NCBI RefSeq assembly: GCF_014490665.1 | Contig: NZ_CP061038.1 | Coordinates: forward strand, 248,001-312,000 | DNA: 64,000 nucleotides | Origin: Sphingomonas alpina | GTDB taxonomy: Bacteria; Pseudomonadota; Alphaproteobacteria; Sphingomonadales; Sphingomonadaceae | Direction of reading: 5' to 3' | In this document: positions 9,508 through 17,042 of the stretch, one piece after another | Numbering within the stretch: the stretch's first letter is position 1 | Layout: each line of letters opens with the position of its first letter | Translations under genes and position numbers: made by a program | The notes under the pieces: generated by a model | What the model was told of the DNA's origin: nothing | What the model saw: only the letters and a program-made list of their open reading frames with translations | The model's database searches: none

Positions 9508-9848
9508 GCCAAGTTCTCTCCTCATGGGCTGTATCGGCCTGAACAGGATCGTACGAGCCCGTATAGAAAAAACAACTGCCGAGATTGAATTTCGGCACCA
9601 TCATTTGTTGAAGAGCGGCCGGCATTGCGGACTTCAACGATTGGAGCGGTACCGGGGCCGTGTAGATCCGCTCTCAGCGAGAGCTCGCCGATCTCCCGGG
9701 CGACCAAAGCTTGAGTCGCCGGGCGGGCCGACGCACAACTCGCAATCGAAGCTCTTCTCGATCAGGTTGATGGCCCGGTCAGTGACATGCAATGTGCCGG
9801 CAGTGAAAGCCGGCTCTGGCATATTGTGGTGTGGTAGCCACGAGAGTG
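9508..9848. other. Intergenic region without a supported gene
   Basis: 341 bp between the S9 peptidase start and tRNA-Arg. Only short low-quality frames are present and none has a credible product. It includes the peptidase leader (GTATAGAAAAAAC near 9559). It is the flank beyond the tRNA 3' end, where integrating elements usually insert, but no integrase or repeated tRNA 3' end was seen. Confidence 0.5.
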
Positions 9849-9929
<81 letters not shown>

Positions 9930-10012
9930 AACGTCGAGCGACTAGCAAAGCCTGTGGCGCCGCGCCAGCCGTTTCGACAGGGTCGCGTTCGAAAGCCGCC
10001 GAGGAGGCAGGA

Positions 10013-11342
10013 TCAAGGCGTTACCGGAGCAGGGGGCGCCGCAACGGACCACACCACTTCCTCGCCAGGCTTCAGGCCGGAGAGAATTTCGGCACCGGTG
10101 GGCGATACAAGGCCAAGTCCCACCGTTCTGGGGGCCGTCTTCCCGGTCTTGCGATCCCGCACCATGACGGTCGCTGCTGGTGCGGCACCTTGCACTGCTT
10201 CGGGGGGGGACGACGATCGCGTTCGGGTTGCTGTAAGCGATCACGATCACCATCGCGGTCATCCCGATCTTGACGCGCCGGGCTTGTTCGGGAGTCAGGG
10301 CATCGAGCCGGGCGGTCGCGGTGAAACTCGCCTTCCCGGTGCCTGCTGCCGAGTCCTTGCCGGCCTCGCCGGCGACACTGGAGATCTGTCCGGCAAGCGA
10401 GAGGTCGTTGAAGCCGGGCCCGGTGACCGTCACCGGCATGCCGGTCTTGATCCGGTTGATATCGGCCTCGTCCAGTCGGAAAGACACGCCGAGCCCACCG
10501 GCGCGAGCGATCGTGCCGATCAGCTGGCCCTTGGAGACTCTGGATCCGACATGCAGCGGGTCGCTGGCCGCGCCCTCGCCCTGGCCGACCGGCGGGCGCA
10601 CGACGATCCCGTCATCAGGTGCATGCAGGATCGCGCTGCCGAACTGGCCCGCCAGTTTTCCCAGACGGAGTTGCGCATTCTTCAGCTCGAGCTCGGCCAT
10701 GCGGCGGTTTGGCCCCTGACCGCGACGCGAAGTTGCTTCCAGATCTTCCTGGGCTGTTTCAAGCGAGGTTTTCCTTGATCGCTCCTGCTGCACCATGCCG
10801 TCATATTCGGACCGCGGGACAAGTCCGCGATCCAGCAGCGCCTTGGTCTCGCGCAGCTTGTTCTCGGTATCTTTCAGTTCGAACATCGCCGTGGCCACCG
10901 CGCGCCGGGCGCGGGACATTTCGGGGCCGCTGGTCCAGGACGTCATGTCGTTGGATGCCTGCGCTGCCTTCAGATAAGCGCTTTCCGCTTCATTGCGGCT
11001 TTGCTCCAGTTCGGAAAGGTCGAGTTCGGCCAGTGCCTGGCCCTGGTTGACCAGGTCGCCATATGCGAAGCGGATCGACTTGATGGTGCCGTCGAACGGC
11101 GCGGTGATGTCGATACCGTTGCCGGGGGCGATCGTCCCCATCACGTTGAGTGTCGAGGCGAAGGGTTCGCGCTTCACCACCTGGCTTTTCTCGATGAGCG
11201 CGCCCGCCGATGGCGCACTGTCGTCCCCCGACCAGAGCCACCAGATCGCCAGCAGGCCGCACAGCAGCGCCAGCGTCGCAGCGATCCTGCCGCGACGCGT
11301 TTTCGGAATGAACCGGTTCAGTCGTTGAGGTCGATCTTCCAT
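10013..11342 (-). pseudogene. MacA/HlyD-type periplasmic adaptor, frameshifted in a C8 run
   Basis: Membrane-fusion adaptor of the tripartite efflux cluster. It has an N-terminal anchor (TLALLCGLLAIWWLW, ~23-37), a biotinyl-lipoyl half (IKSIRFAYGDLVNQGQALAELDLSELEQ), a coiled-coil hairpin (~110-225) and beta-barrel domain. The frame breaks at the G-run 10202-10209 (C8 on the coding strand). With seven Cs it reads IVVPPEAVQGAAPAATVMV and on to GLKPGEEVVW, the normal family C-terminus, ending at 10013. As sequenced, translation runs into an unrelated tail ending at 9942. Either a sequencing error or a real one-base insertion. The start overlaps the tolC-like stop by 25 bp. Confidence 0.82.
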
Positions 11343-12778
11343 GTATCGAGCGTACTTCCGATTTGCTGGTCGAGTGAGGTCAATTGATTGAGATAGTTGA
11401 TCCGCGCCGATAATTCCTGCGCGTCCGCGGCGCGAAGGTCGGCCTCGAAAGACAATACCTCAAAGTTGGACGCGCGTCCGAATTTGAGCTTCTCGCGCTG
11501 GATGTCCAGCGCTCGCGCCGCCAATGACCGGGCGCGACGTGCGGCTTCAAGCTGGAGCCAGCTCGCCTCGACGCTCTGCACCGCGTCGCGAATCTGCGAT
11601 TCGGCCGCCTGGCTGGTGTCTTGATAATTGAGCTCGGCCTGTCGCAGCCCGATTGTCGCATTGATCTCGCCCTGCTTCGCGCCATAGTCCCCCCAGATCG
11701 GGATACTGAGAGTCAGGCCGACGCGGCTGTCGGTCTTGCCGTCCAACGGCGATTGCAACGCGCTGTTGCCCTGAAAGCGAGACAGGCTGCCTTTTGCCGA
11801 CAGGTCCCACAGGCGATTATTCTTTGCTTCGCTCAGCGAAATCCGGCTCTGCTCCACCGCCAGTTCCGACGACAGCACGTCCATTCGTGCCGCGCGCCCG
11901 AGTTCGAGCGCCTTGTCGAGGTCGATCGCGACATGATCGGTATCGATGCCATCGCCGGCGACGATATTGGTGCGTGGATCGAGCGCCAGCAGCTGGAGCA
12001 GCGCCAGCTGGGCCGACGCCCTCGCCTGACCGGCCTGGAGGAGGGCGACTTCCTGATTCGCGACTCCGGATTCGGTCTGCACGATATCGGCGGCGGCCAT
12101 GCGCCCGGCCTCGATCATCGCGCGGTTGGTCGCGAGCAGATCCTTGGTGCGTTGCAGGGCCAGTTCGGCCAGCCGGATCTGCTCCTGCGCCTGGATCAGC
12201 GCGCGATAGGAGAAGACGATGCTGCTCACGACATTCGAGACGGTATTCTGCAGTCCGAGCTGGTTGATCCGCTCCTGCAGGCGCGCGCGCCGGATCGGAG
12301 CGAGATTGACCGCGCCAGCGCCTCGCAGCAAAGGTTGGGTAAGCGTGAGCGAGCTGGTCTCGCCGGTATAGCGTCTGCCGTCCTGAAAGCGGTCGTTTCG
12401 TGTCCAGGAAAACCCTCCGAACGCGCCGGTCGGTGCGAGCATCGTCACTTGCGGGCTGACGTTCGACGTGGTGCTGAACACGCCGCCGGTGCGTCCGGTG
12501 GCGACATCGGCGGCAATACTGATGCGCGGCCGGAATCGGGTGCCGGCGACGAACAGGTCGAATTTCTGGGTGATGCGCGAAAGATAGGCCGACTTGATCG
12601 TGCGATTGTCGCGTAAGCCGAGCGCCACCGCCTCGGTCAGGCCGATGGTGATCGGTGCGCCGCCCGGCACCGGCTGCGATGGCGGCGGCGGGATTGGCGA
12701 GGAATAGGGGGAGGGGAGAGGCTGCACCATTTGCGCGCCGGCCGTCACGGCGTTACCCAGAGCGAGAATGCAGCTCAC
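11318..12778 (-). CDS. TolC-family outer-membrane efflux protein
   Basis: An outer-membrane factor of ~485 residues with two OEP repeats. ITIGLTEAVALGLRDNRTIKSAYL opens the first and QSRISLSEAKNNRLWDLSAKGSLS the second, with long amphipathic helices. The ending QQIGSTLDTWKIDLND is typical. The start is uncertain: no ATG lies in frame before the signal-like stretch KRIITVSCILALGNAVTAGAQ. The GTG at 12778 is the nearest alternative but would drop the basic n-region, so a small indel or a rare start codon is possible. It forms an efflux cluster with the adaptor and ABC genes. Confidence 0.85.
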   Translation of the reverse strand: MSCILALGNAVTAGAQMVQPLPSPYSSPIPPPPSQPVPGGAPITIGLTEAVALGLRDNRTIKSAYLSRITQKFDLFVAGTRFRPRISIAADVATGRTGGVFSTTSNVSPQVTMLAPTGAFGGFSWTRNDRFQDGRRYTGETSSLTLTQPLLRGAGAVNLAPIRRARLQERINQLGLQNTVSNVVSSIVFSYRALIQAQEQIRLAELALQRTKDLLATNRAMIEAGRMAAADIVQTESGVANQEVALLQAGQARASAQLALLQLLALDPRTNIVAGDGIDTDHVAIDLDKALELGRAARMDVLSSELAVEQSRISLSEAKNNRLWDLSAKGSLSRFQGNSALQSPLDGKTDSRVGLTLSIPIWGDYGAKQGEINATIGLRQAELNYQDTSQAAESQIRDAVQSVEASWLQLEAARRARSLAARALDIQREKLKFGRASNFEVLSFEADLRAADAQELSARINYLNQLTSLDQQIGSTLDTWKIDLND

Positions 12779-12802
12779 CGTGATGATGCGCTTGAGGAGC
12801 CG

Positions 12803-12997
12803 ATGGACATGATGAAAACCGGTATGGTCGCCGTCGCGTTGCTGATGCCGCTTGCCGGGTGTGCCACGCCGAAGGAACTCAAACGCCCGGTAGCCCAGCC
12901 GAGCCTGGCCGAGCCGGTCTCGGTGCCCGACATAAAGCCCTATCAGGCGCCTATTCCGCACGCAGCGCCTCGATCGGATCAACCCGGGACGCCGTGA
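12803..12997 (+). CDS. Candidate small lipoprotein inside the efflux cluster
   Basis: A 64-residue frame with a GAGGAG ribosome binding site seven bases before the ATG. The N-terminus MDMMKTGMVAVALLMPLAGC is a clear lipobox (LAG|C), followed by a short Pro-rich mature part (CATPKELKRPVAQPSLAEP, then PDIKPYQAPIPHAAP). It is divergent from the tolC-like gene and overlaps the 3' end of the ABC permease gene by 47 bp. No family is recognised. The lipobox and ribosome binding site favour a real gene; the overlap and small size argue for caution. Confidence 0.5.
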   Translation: MDMMKTGMVAVALLMPLAGCATPKELKRPVAQPSLAEPVSVPDIKPYQAPIPHAAPRSDQPGTP

Positions 12998-14153
12998 TCG
13001 CTGGATACAGGCCGAACATCATGCCGACGATACCGGCAACACCTGTGCCGAGTGGCAACACATACAGGGCTACTGCGAAGCTCCAGTGCATCGCCCGCGC
13101 CATGAAATAAGACGCGCCGACGCCCAGGGCCACGCCCACAATGCCCCCGACCAGAGCAAGCACAGCGGCCTCGATCAGGAACATCAGCTGTAGGTCGCGC
13201 GGTGTCGCGCCGATTGCCGCGCGCAGACCGATTTCGCGCCGGCGCTCCATCACGCTCATCAGCATGACATTCATCACACCGATTCCACCGACGAGCAGCG
13301 AGACGCCGCCGATCGCCGCGAGCAGGCGGGTATAAACCCCCATCTGCGCCTTCATCATTGTCACCAGCGCGCGCGCATCGACGATGGTCAGTACAGAGGT
13401 CGCATTGGCAAGGCGCGTCTTCACCCGCTCGCCCACCGCCACCGAATCGGTGCCGGGTTTGAGCTGGATCAATGCCGTATTGGGGTCACCGCCCGGCATG
13501 ACGCGGCGGCTGCACCCGAACGGCACGAACACCGCATCATTGTAATCGGCGGGGTTCATCGCTTCGGTGGGCGTCGCCCCCAATATGCCAATCACCGTGT
13601 AGGCATAATTGCCGACGGCGATCTTCGCCCCGGGCAGAAGTGCGGCGCCCGGTGCCGACAATTTCGTCGTCGCGCCGTCTCCGACCACCGCGACCAGTCC
13701 GCACTCGTCGGCATCGCCGATCAGGCGCCCGATGCGCAGCGGTAGTCTGGCGAGTGTCGCAAAGCCGGGTGATATGGCGACCGTTGCCAAATCTGCGGTC
13801 TTTCCGCCGGTCGCGACAGTTTCACGGCCGATCGACAAGGGCATCGCCGCCAGGATGTCCGGATCGTTGCCGGGCAATGCGTCGACCAGGCGACGGTCGA
13901 AGCCGGCCGCGCCGCTGCCGTTCGGCGCCGCGCGGATCTGCAGCATATCGACCCCCATATTCTTGAAGCTCTTGAGTGCTTCGAGCTGCCCCATATTGCC
14001 GATGCTGAGCATGGCAATGATCGATGCAGTACCGATCGTGATGCCCAGCAGCGCGAGTACGGAGCGAATGCCCTGACTGTACAGATTGGCAAAAGCCTCG
14101 GCGAATATCTCACCAAGCGGCGCGCCCGATGCCGTGACGGATATGGCCGTCAT
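12951..14153 (-). CDS. MacB-like ABC transporter permease (FtsX domain)
   Basis: A 400-residue permease from the ATG at 14153, which overlaps the ATPase stop (ATGA). N-terminal helix (GIRSVLALLGITIGTASIIAMLSIG), a MacB periplasmic core domain (~60-275), then three C-terminal helices, including the FtsX segment VMERRREIGLRAAIGATPRDLQLMFL. Here the ATPase and permease are separate proteins rather than the fused MacB. With the ATPase, adaptor and TolC-like protein it would make a MacAB-TolC-type pump exporting a peptide, lipid or macrolide-like substrate. The substrate is unknown. Confidence 0.9.
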   Translation of the reverse strand: MTAISVTASGAPLGEIFAEAFANLYSQGIRSVLALLGITIGTASIIAMLSIGNMGQLEALKSFKNMGVDMLQIRAAPNGSGAAGFDRRLVDALPGNDPDILAAMPLSIGRETVATGGKTADLATVAISPGFATLARLPLRIGRLIGDADECGLVAVVGDGATTKLSAPGAALLPGAKIAVGNYAYTVIGILGATPTEAMNPADYNDAVFVPFGCSRRVMPGGDPNTALIQLKPGTDSVAVGERVKTRLANATSVLTIVDARALVTMMKAQMGVYTRLLAAIGGVSLLVGGIGVMNVMLMSVMERRREIGLRAAIGATPRDLQLMFLIEAAVLALVGGIVGVALGVGASYFMARAMHWSFAVALYVLPLGTGVAGIVGMMFGLYPAITASRVDPIEALRAE

Positions 14154-14854
14154 GCGTCCACCGGACGTGGTGCTGCAGGCGATACGCTGTCGGAAATGAT
14201 CCGGCCGTCGAGAAACTCGATCTGCCGATCGCATTGCGCGGCCAGATCGCGGTCATGCGTCACCATCAGGATCGTGACGTCCAGGCTGCGATTCAGGTGC
14301 CGCAACAAGGCCATAACCTCAACTGCGGTGATGCTGTCGAGGCTGCCGGTCGGTTCGTCAGCGAGAATCAGGCTCGGCTCGCCGATCAGTGCCCGCGCCA
14401 GCGCCACGCGCTGCCGCTGGCCGCCGGACAATTCGGTCGGGCGGTGGTGGCTGCGATCGGCAAGCCCGACGCGCTCCAGCATGGCCAGCGCAGCGGCCTT
14501 GCGCTGTTCGCGAGGAATGCCGCGATAGAGCAAAGGCAGTGCGACATTCTGCCATGCGGGCAGCCGCGGCAGCAGTTGGAAGGACTGGAAGACGAAGCCG
14601 AGCATGGCATTGCGAAGTCGCGCCGCCTCATATGCCGACCCATAATCCACCGCGACGCCGTCAAGCATGACCTGGCCGCTATCGGGCTTGTCGAGCAGGC
14701 CGACGATATTAAGCAATGTGCTCTTGCCCGAACCCGAAGGACCGAGGACCGCGCAGAATGCGCCGCGCGGAATCGAAAACGAAACATCTTTCAGCACCGG
14801 GATTGGTTGTGTCGGCGGCCCATAGGCTTTTCCGACATTGGTCACTTCCAGCAT
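14150..14854 (-). CDS. MacB/LolD-type ABC transporter ATP-binding protein
   Basis: A 234-residue ATPase. Walker A GPSGSGKSTLLN, Q-loop VFQSFQLLPRL, signature LSGGQRQRVALARAL, Walker B LILADEPTGSLDS and H-loop MVTHDRD are all present. First gene of the efflux operon, followed by permease (4-bp overlap), tolC-like gene and adaptor. It powers a mechanotransmission-type pump rather than classical transport (family knowledge). Confidence 0.93.
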   Translation of the reverse strand: MLEVTNVGKAYGPPTQPIPVLKDVSFSIPRGAFCAVLGPSGSGKSTLLNIVGLLDKPDSGQVMLDGVAVDYGSAYEAARLRNAMLGFVFQSFQLLPRLPAWQNVALPLLYRGIPREQRKAAALAMLERVGLADRSHHRPTELSGGQRQRVALARALIGEPSLILADEPTGSLDSITAVEVMALLRHLNRSLDVTILMVTHDRDLAAQCDRQIEFLDGRIISDSVSPAAPRPVDA

Positions 14855-15075
14855 TTATTTTTCCCACGTGCCGGAAGAGAAGAGCCCCGAATATGCATGG
14901 CTGTCAATATCGGTTTCGTACTGCCTGATCATGTCGAAACCCGCCCCCAGAGGCCCGACAATGAATGAGCCGCACGCTCCGATCCAGAACTATCTGCGCC
15001 ACAGAAGCGCTATCCGGCAATCCGGAGATTGCAGATGGATCAGGTGGATGGCGGGAACCCGTCGACGGTTGGGTT

Positions 15076-15519
15076 TCAGTAAATTTCCAGCGAACTGGGC
15101 GCCGTCAACTGCCCGTTGATTGTGCAGCCACCGGGCAGAGTCGCATTGAGGGTCAGAATTTTGGACGAGTTGTTCCATGCTCCGGTGACCGTACCGCTGC
15201 ATGAGCCGATGACGACGCCGCTCATCGATATTGTTGCATTTGCGACGTTATAGGTGACGGCATATGGGGTGCTGGTAAAGGTAAAGGTTGGGCAAAATAT
15301 AGCGCCCGGCTGGAGCTGCGGAACCGCAGATGCCGTGCTTGAGGGCGTTGCTGCCACGGTGAGCGTGACGTTCAATGTGCAAGACATGTTGATACCGCCC
15401 CTGGACACCGTAACCGGCCCGGTGATCAAATATGTTCCCATCGGCGTGAAGGTCTGTGCACTGACAGGTGGTGCGCCGAACAATATTGCGCCGGCGCATA
15501 GCGTGATGAACTTATTCAT
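15076..15519 (-). CDS. Small secreted 4-Cys protein, paralogue A (PraB-like?)
   Basis: A 147-residue protein with signal peptide (MNKFITLCAGAILFGAPPVSA) and GGAGAG ribosome binding site. The mature part opens QTFTPMGTYLITGPVTV and carries the four cysteines of the family (MSCTLNVT, IFCPTFTF, GSCSGTVTG, GGCTINGQ), probably two disulfides. It is the most divergent and shortest of four paralogues at 15.1-21.0 kb. It lacks the His-rich HGT-SHGH segment of the others. The architecture resembles proteins annotated as alkane-oxidation activator PraB, but that match is from memory and uncertain. Confidence 0.75.
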   Translation of the reverse strand: MNKFITLCAGAILFGAPPVSAQTFTPMGTYLITGPVTVSRGGINMSCTLNVTLTVAATPSSTASAVPQLQPGAIFCPTFTFTSTPYAVTYNVANATISMSGVVIGSCSGTVTGAWNNSSKILTLNATLPGGCTINGQLTAPSSLEIY

Positions 15520-15595
15520 GGTCGCTCTCCTGCGTATATTTTTTGTATTTCAGTCGTTTGGCCGTTGAAAGGTTAATCGGTCGTTTGTCCATCGA

Positions 15596-16096
15596 TCACG
15601 GGGTGATGTTCAGCGGCAACCCGGAAACCTGGTTGAGCGTGCCAACGATCGTGCAGGGGGGTGACATTGTGCCGGTCAGGGATGTGTTTACCGAAAGGTT
15701 TCGGGGCATGGCTGTGTTGCCGCCCCATGAGCCGACGATAGTCCCGCTGCACGTGCCCGGGGCGACAAAAATCATGAGAACATTCTGGAGCGATATGTTC
15801 GTCCCGTCGAACGACACCGGATAGGGAATATTGTTGAAGGCCGTCGCGGCACATATGCCGCTGAATACCGGAGTCGCTGTCGCGACATGGCCGTGCGAGG
15901 CGGTGCCATGGGCGTCCGGCGCTGCCTGGGGAACGGTAATCGTGATTTTGAACGGGCAACTGAAGGGCGCGCCCTTGGTAAAGATCACCGTACCCTGAAA
16001 TACGGACGTGCCCGCTGGGGTATAGGTGGTCGCGTGAGCGCTATCTGCACCTGCGAGCGCCAGCGCAGAAGCGCAGATTGCCGAAATCAGTTTCAT
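15596..16096 (-). CDS. Small secreted 4-Cys protein, paralogue B (PraB-like?)
   Basis: A 166-residue protein from the ATG at 16096. The leader CAGGAGAGTTGAG is identical to that of paralogue C. Signal peptide MKLISAICASALALAGADSAHA, then TTYTPAGTSVFQGTVIF. The four cysteines are in FSCPFKIT, GICAATAF, GTCSGTIVG and PPCTIVGTL, and a DAHGTASHGH His motif lies between Cys1 and Cys2. The mature part is mostly short beta-strand-like segments, so a secreted beta-sandwich is likely. It lies just downstream of the terminator of paralogue C. Confidence 0.8.
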   Translation of the reverse strand: MKLISAICASALALAGADSAHATTYTPAGTSVFQGTVIFTKGAPFSCPFKITITVPQAAPDAHGTASHGHVATATPVFSGICAATAFNNIPYPVSFDGTNISLQNVLMIFVAPGTCSGTIVGSWGGNTAMPRNLSVNTSLTGTMSPPCTIVGTLNQVSGLPLNITP

Positions 16097-16154
16097 CTCA
16101 ACTCTCCTGTTGCCGGGTTCGCGATTCAAAACTGGTGATCTGAGTGCCGTATCG

Positions 16155-16191
16155 AAAAAAATGCCTGGGCGCGGAGGAGCGCGCCCAGGCA
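16155..16191 (-). terminator. Rho-independent terminator after paralogue C
   Basis: Perfect 12-bp inverted repeat TGCCTGGGCGCG (16162-16173) and CGCGCCCAGGCA (16180-16191) with a 6-base loop. On the minus strand it is followed by seven Ts (16161-16155). It lies 36 bp after the stop of paralogue C, so B probably has its own promoter or depends on read-through. Confidence 0.88.
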
Positions 16192-16226
16192 AGTCGGGAG
16201 GAATGTTGTCGTTATTTCACCGCCAA

Positions 16227-16742
16227 TCAGGGATTGGTGATGGTGAGGCCGGCCGGACCCGAGATCTGGGTGATGGTGCCGACGATCGTGCAAGGCGCCG
16301 AGGTGCCGCCGCCGGGAAGCGAGGCATTAAGCGAGATGCTGCGAGGTGTCGCGCCGCCGTTCCAGACGCCGCTGATGCTGCCGCTGCAGCCGCCCGGAGT
16401 GATCGTGTTCACGACAACGCCGGAAAGCGTCACGTTCGTGCCATCGAACGAGACCGGATACGGCGTGGCGCTGAAGGTCACCGTCGGGCACAGGAAGTTG
16501 CCTGCGCTCAGGACCGGCGTCGCGGTGGCGGTGTGGCCATGCGAGAAGGTGCCATGAGCGTCCGGTGCCGCTTCAGGAACGACGACGGTGAGCTTGAGCA
16601 CGCAGGTCAGAGCGATGCCCTTGTTCACGTTCACCGAACCCTGGAACACATAGGTGCCTGCCGGGGTGTAGGTGGTCGCGTTGGCAGTGCCTGCGCCAGC
16701 CAGCGCCAATGCAGAGGCGCAAATTGCAGAAAATAATTTCAT
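16227..16742 (-). CDS. Small secreted 4-Cys protein, paralogue C (PraB-like?)
   Basis: A 171-residue protein from the ATG at 16742 with an AGGAGAG ribosome binding site. Signal peptide MKLFSAICASALALAGAGTANA is nearly identical to that of B. TTYTPAGTYVFQGSVNV follows. The cysteines are in LTCVLKLT, FLCPTVTF, GGCSGSISG and APCTIVGTI, and DAHGTFSHGH is conserved. It ends GLTITNP. It has its own terminator downstream and an AT-rich upstream region. Signal peptide and disulfides predict periplasmic or extracellular location. Confidence 0.82.
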   Translation of the reverse strand: MKLFSAICASALALAGAGTANATTYTPAGTYVFQGSVNVNKGIALTCVLKLTVVVPEAAPDAHGTFSHGHTATATPVLSAGNFLCPTVTFSATPYPVSFDGTNVTLSGVVVNTITPGGCSGSISGVWNGGATPRSISLNASLPGGGTSAPCTIVGTITQISGPAGLTITNP

Positions 16743-17042
16743 CTCAACTCTCCTGGTTTCGAATTGTGATTCGCACTCATTGAATTGGGTGCCTAAAAAC
16801 AATGTACAGTTTTCACATCGATGTCAATATTGTTGGATAAATAATATTGGAGCGATACTTTATATTTAATAGAATCAAAACTAATCTTCCCAGTAATGAC
16901 TCATTACTAGGACAATTGGTGTCACTAAGAATTATTAGAGTATAATGCGAAAAATTGGCCGCATAAGTGGATATGTTAAGTGCATGTTGGCATATATTCC
17001 TACCATACTCATCGTTTTACCAAGATTTTATATCCAAAAAAA
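16743..17042. other. AT-rich intergenic spacer
   Basis: 300 bp between paralogue C and the receptor gene, strikingly AT-rich compared with its surroundings (for example 16828-16890 and 16905-16995). No gene is supported. It holds the leader and promoter region of paralogue C. The composition suggests a horizontally acquired or nucleoid-protein-bound segment. Confidence 0.6.
16801..16827 (-). promoter_or_regulatory. Possible promoter/operator of paralogue C
   Basis: On the minus strand TTGACA (16827-16822) and TACATT (16806-16801) are spaced 15 bp, short for a sigma-70 promoter. The -35 box overlaps the near-palindrome TTCACATCGATGTCAA (16812-16827). A related sequence, CACATCAATGTC, lies at 20337-20348 upstream of the receptor gene, which hints at a common regulator. 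Confidence 0.35.
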
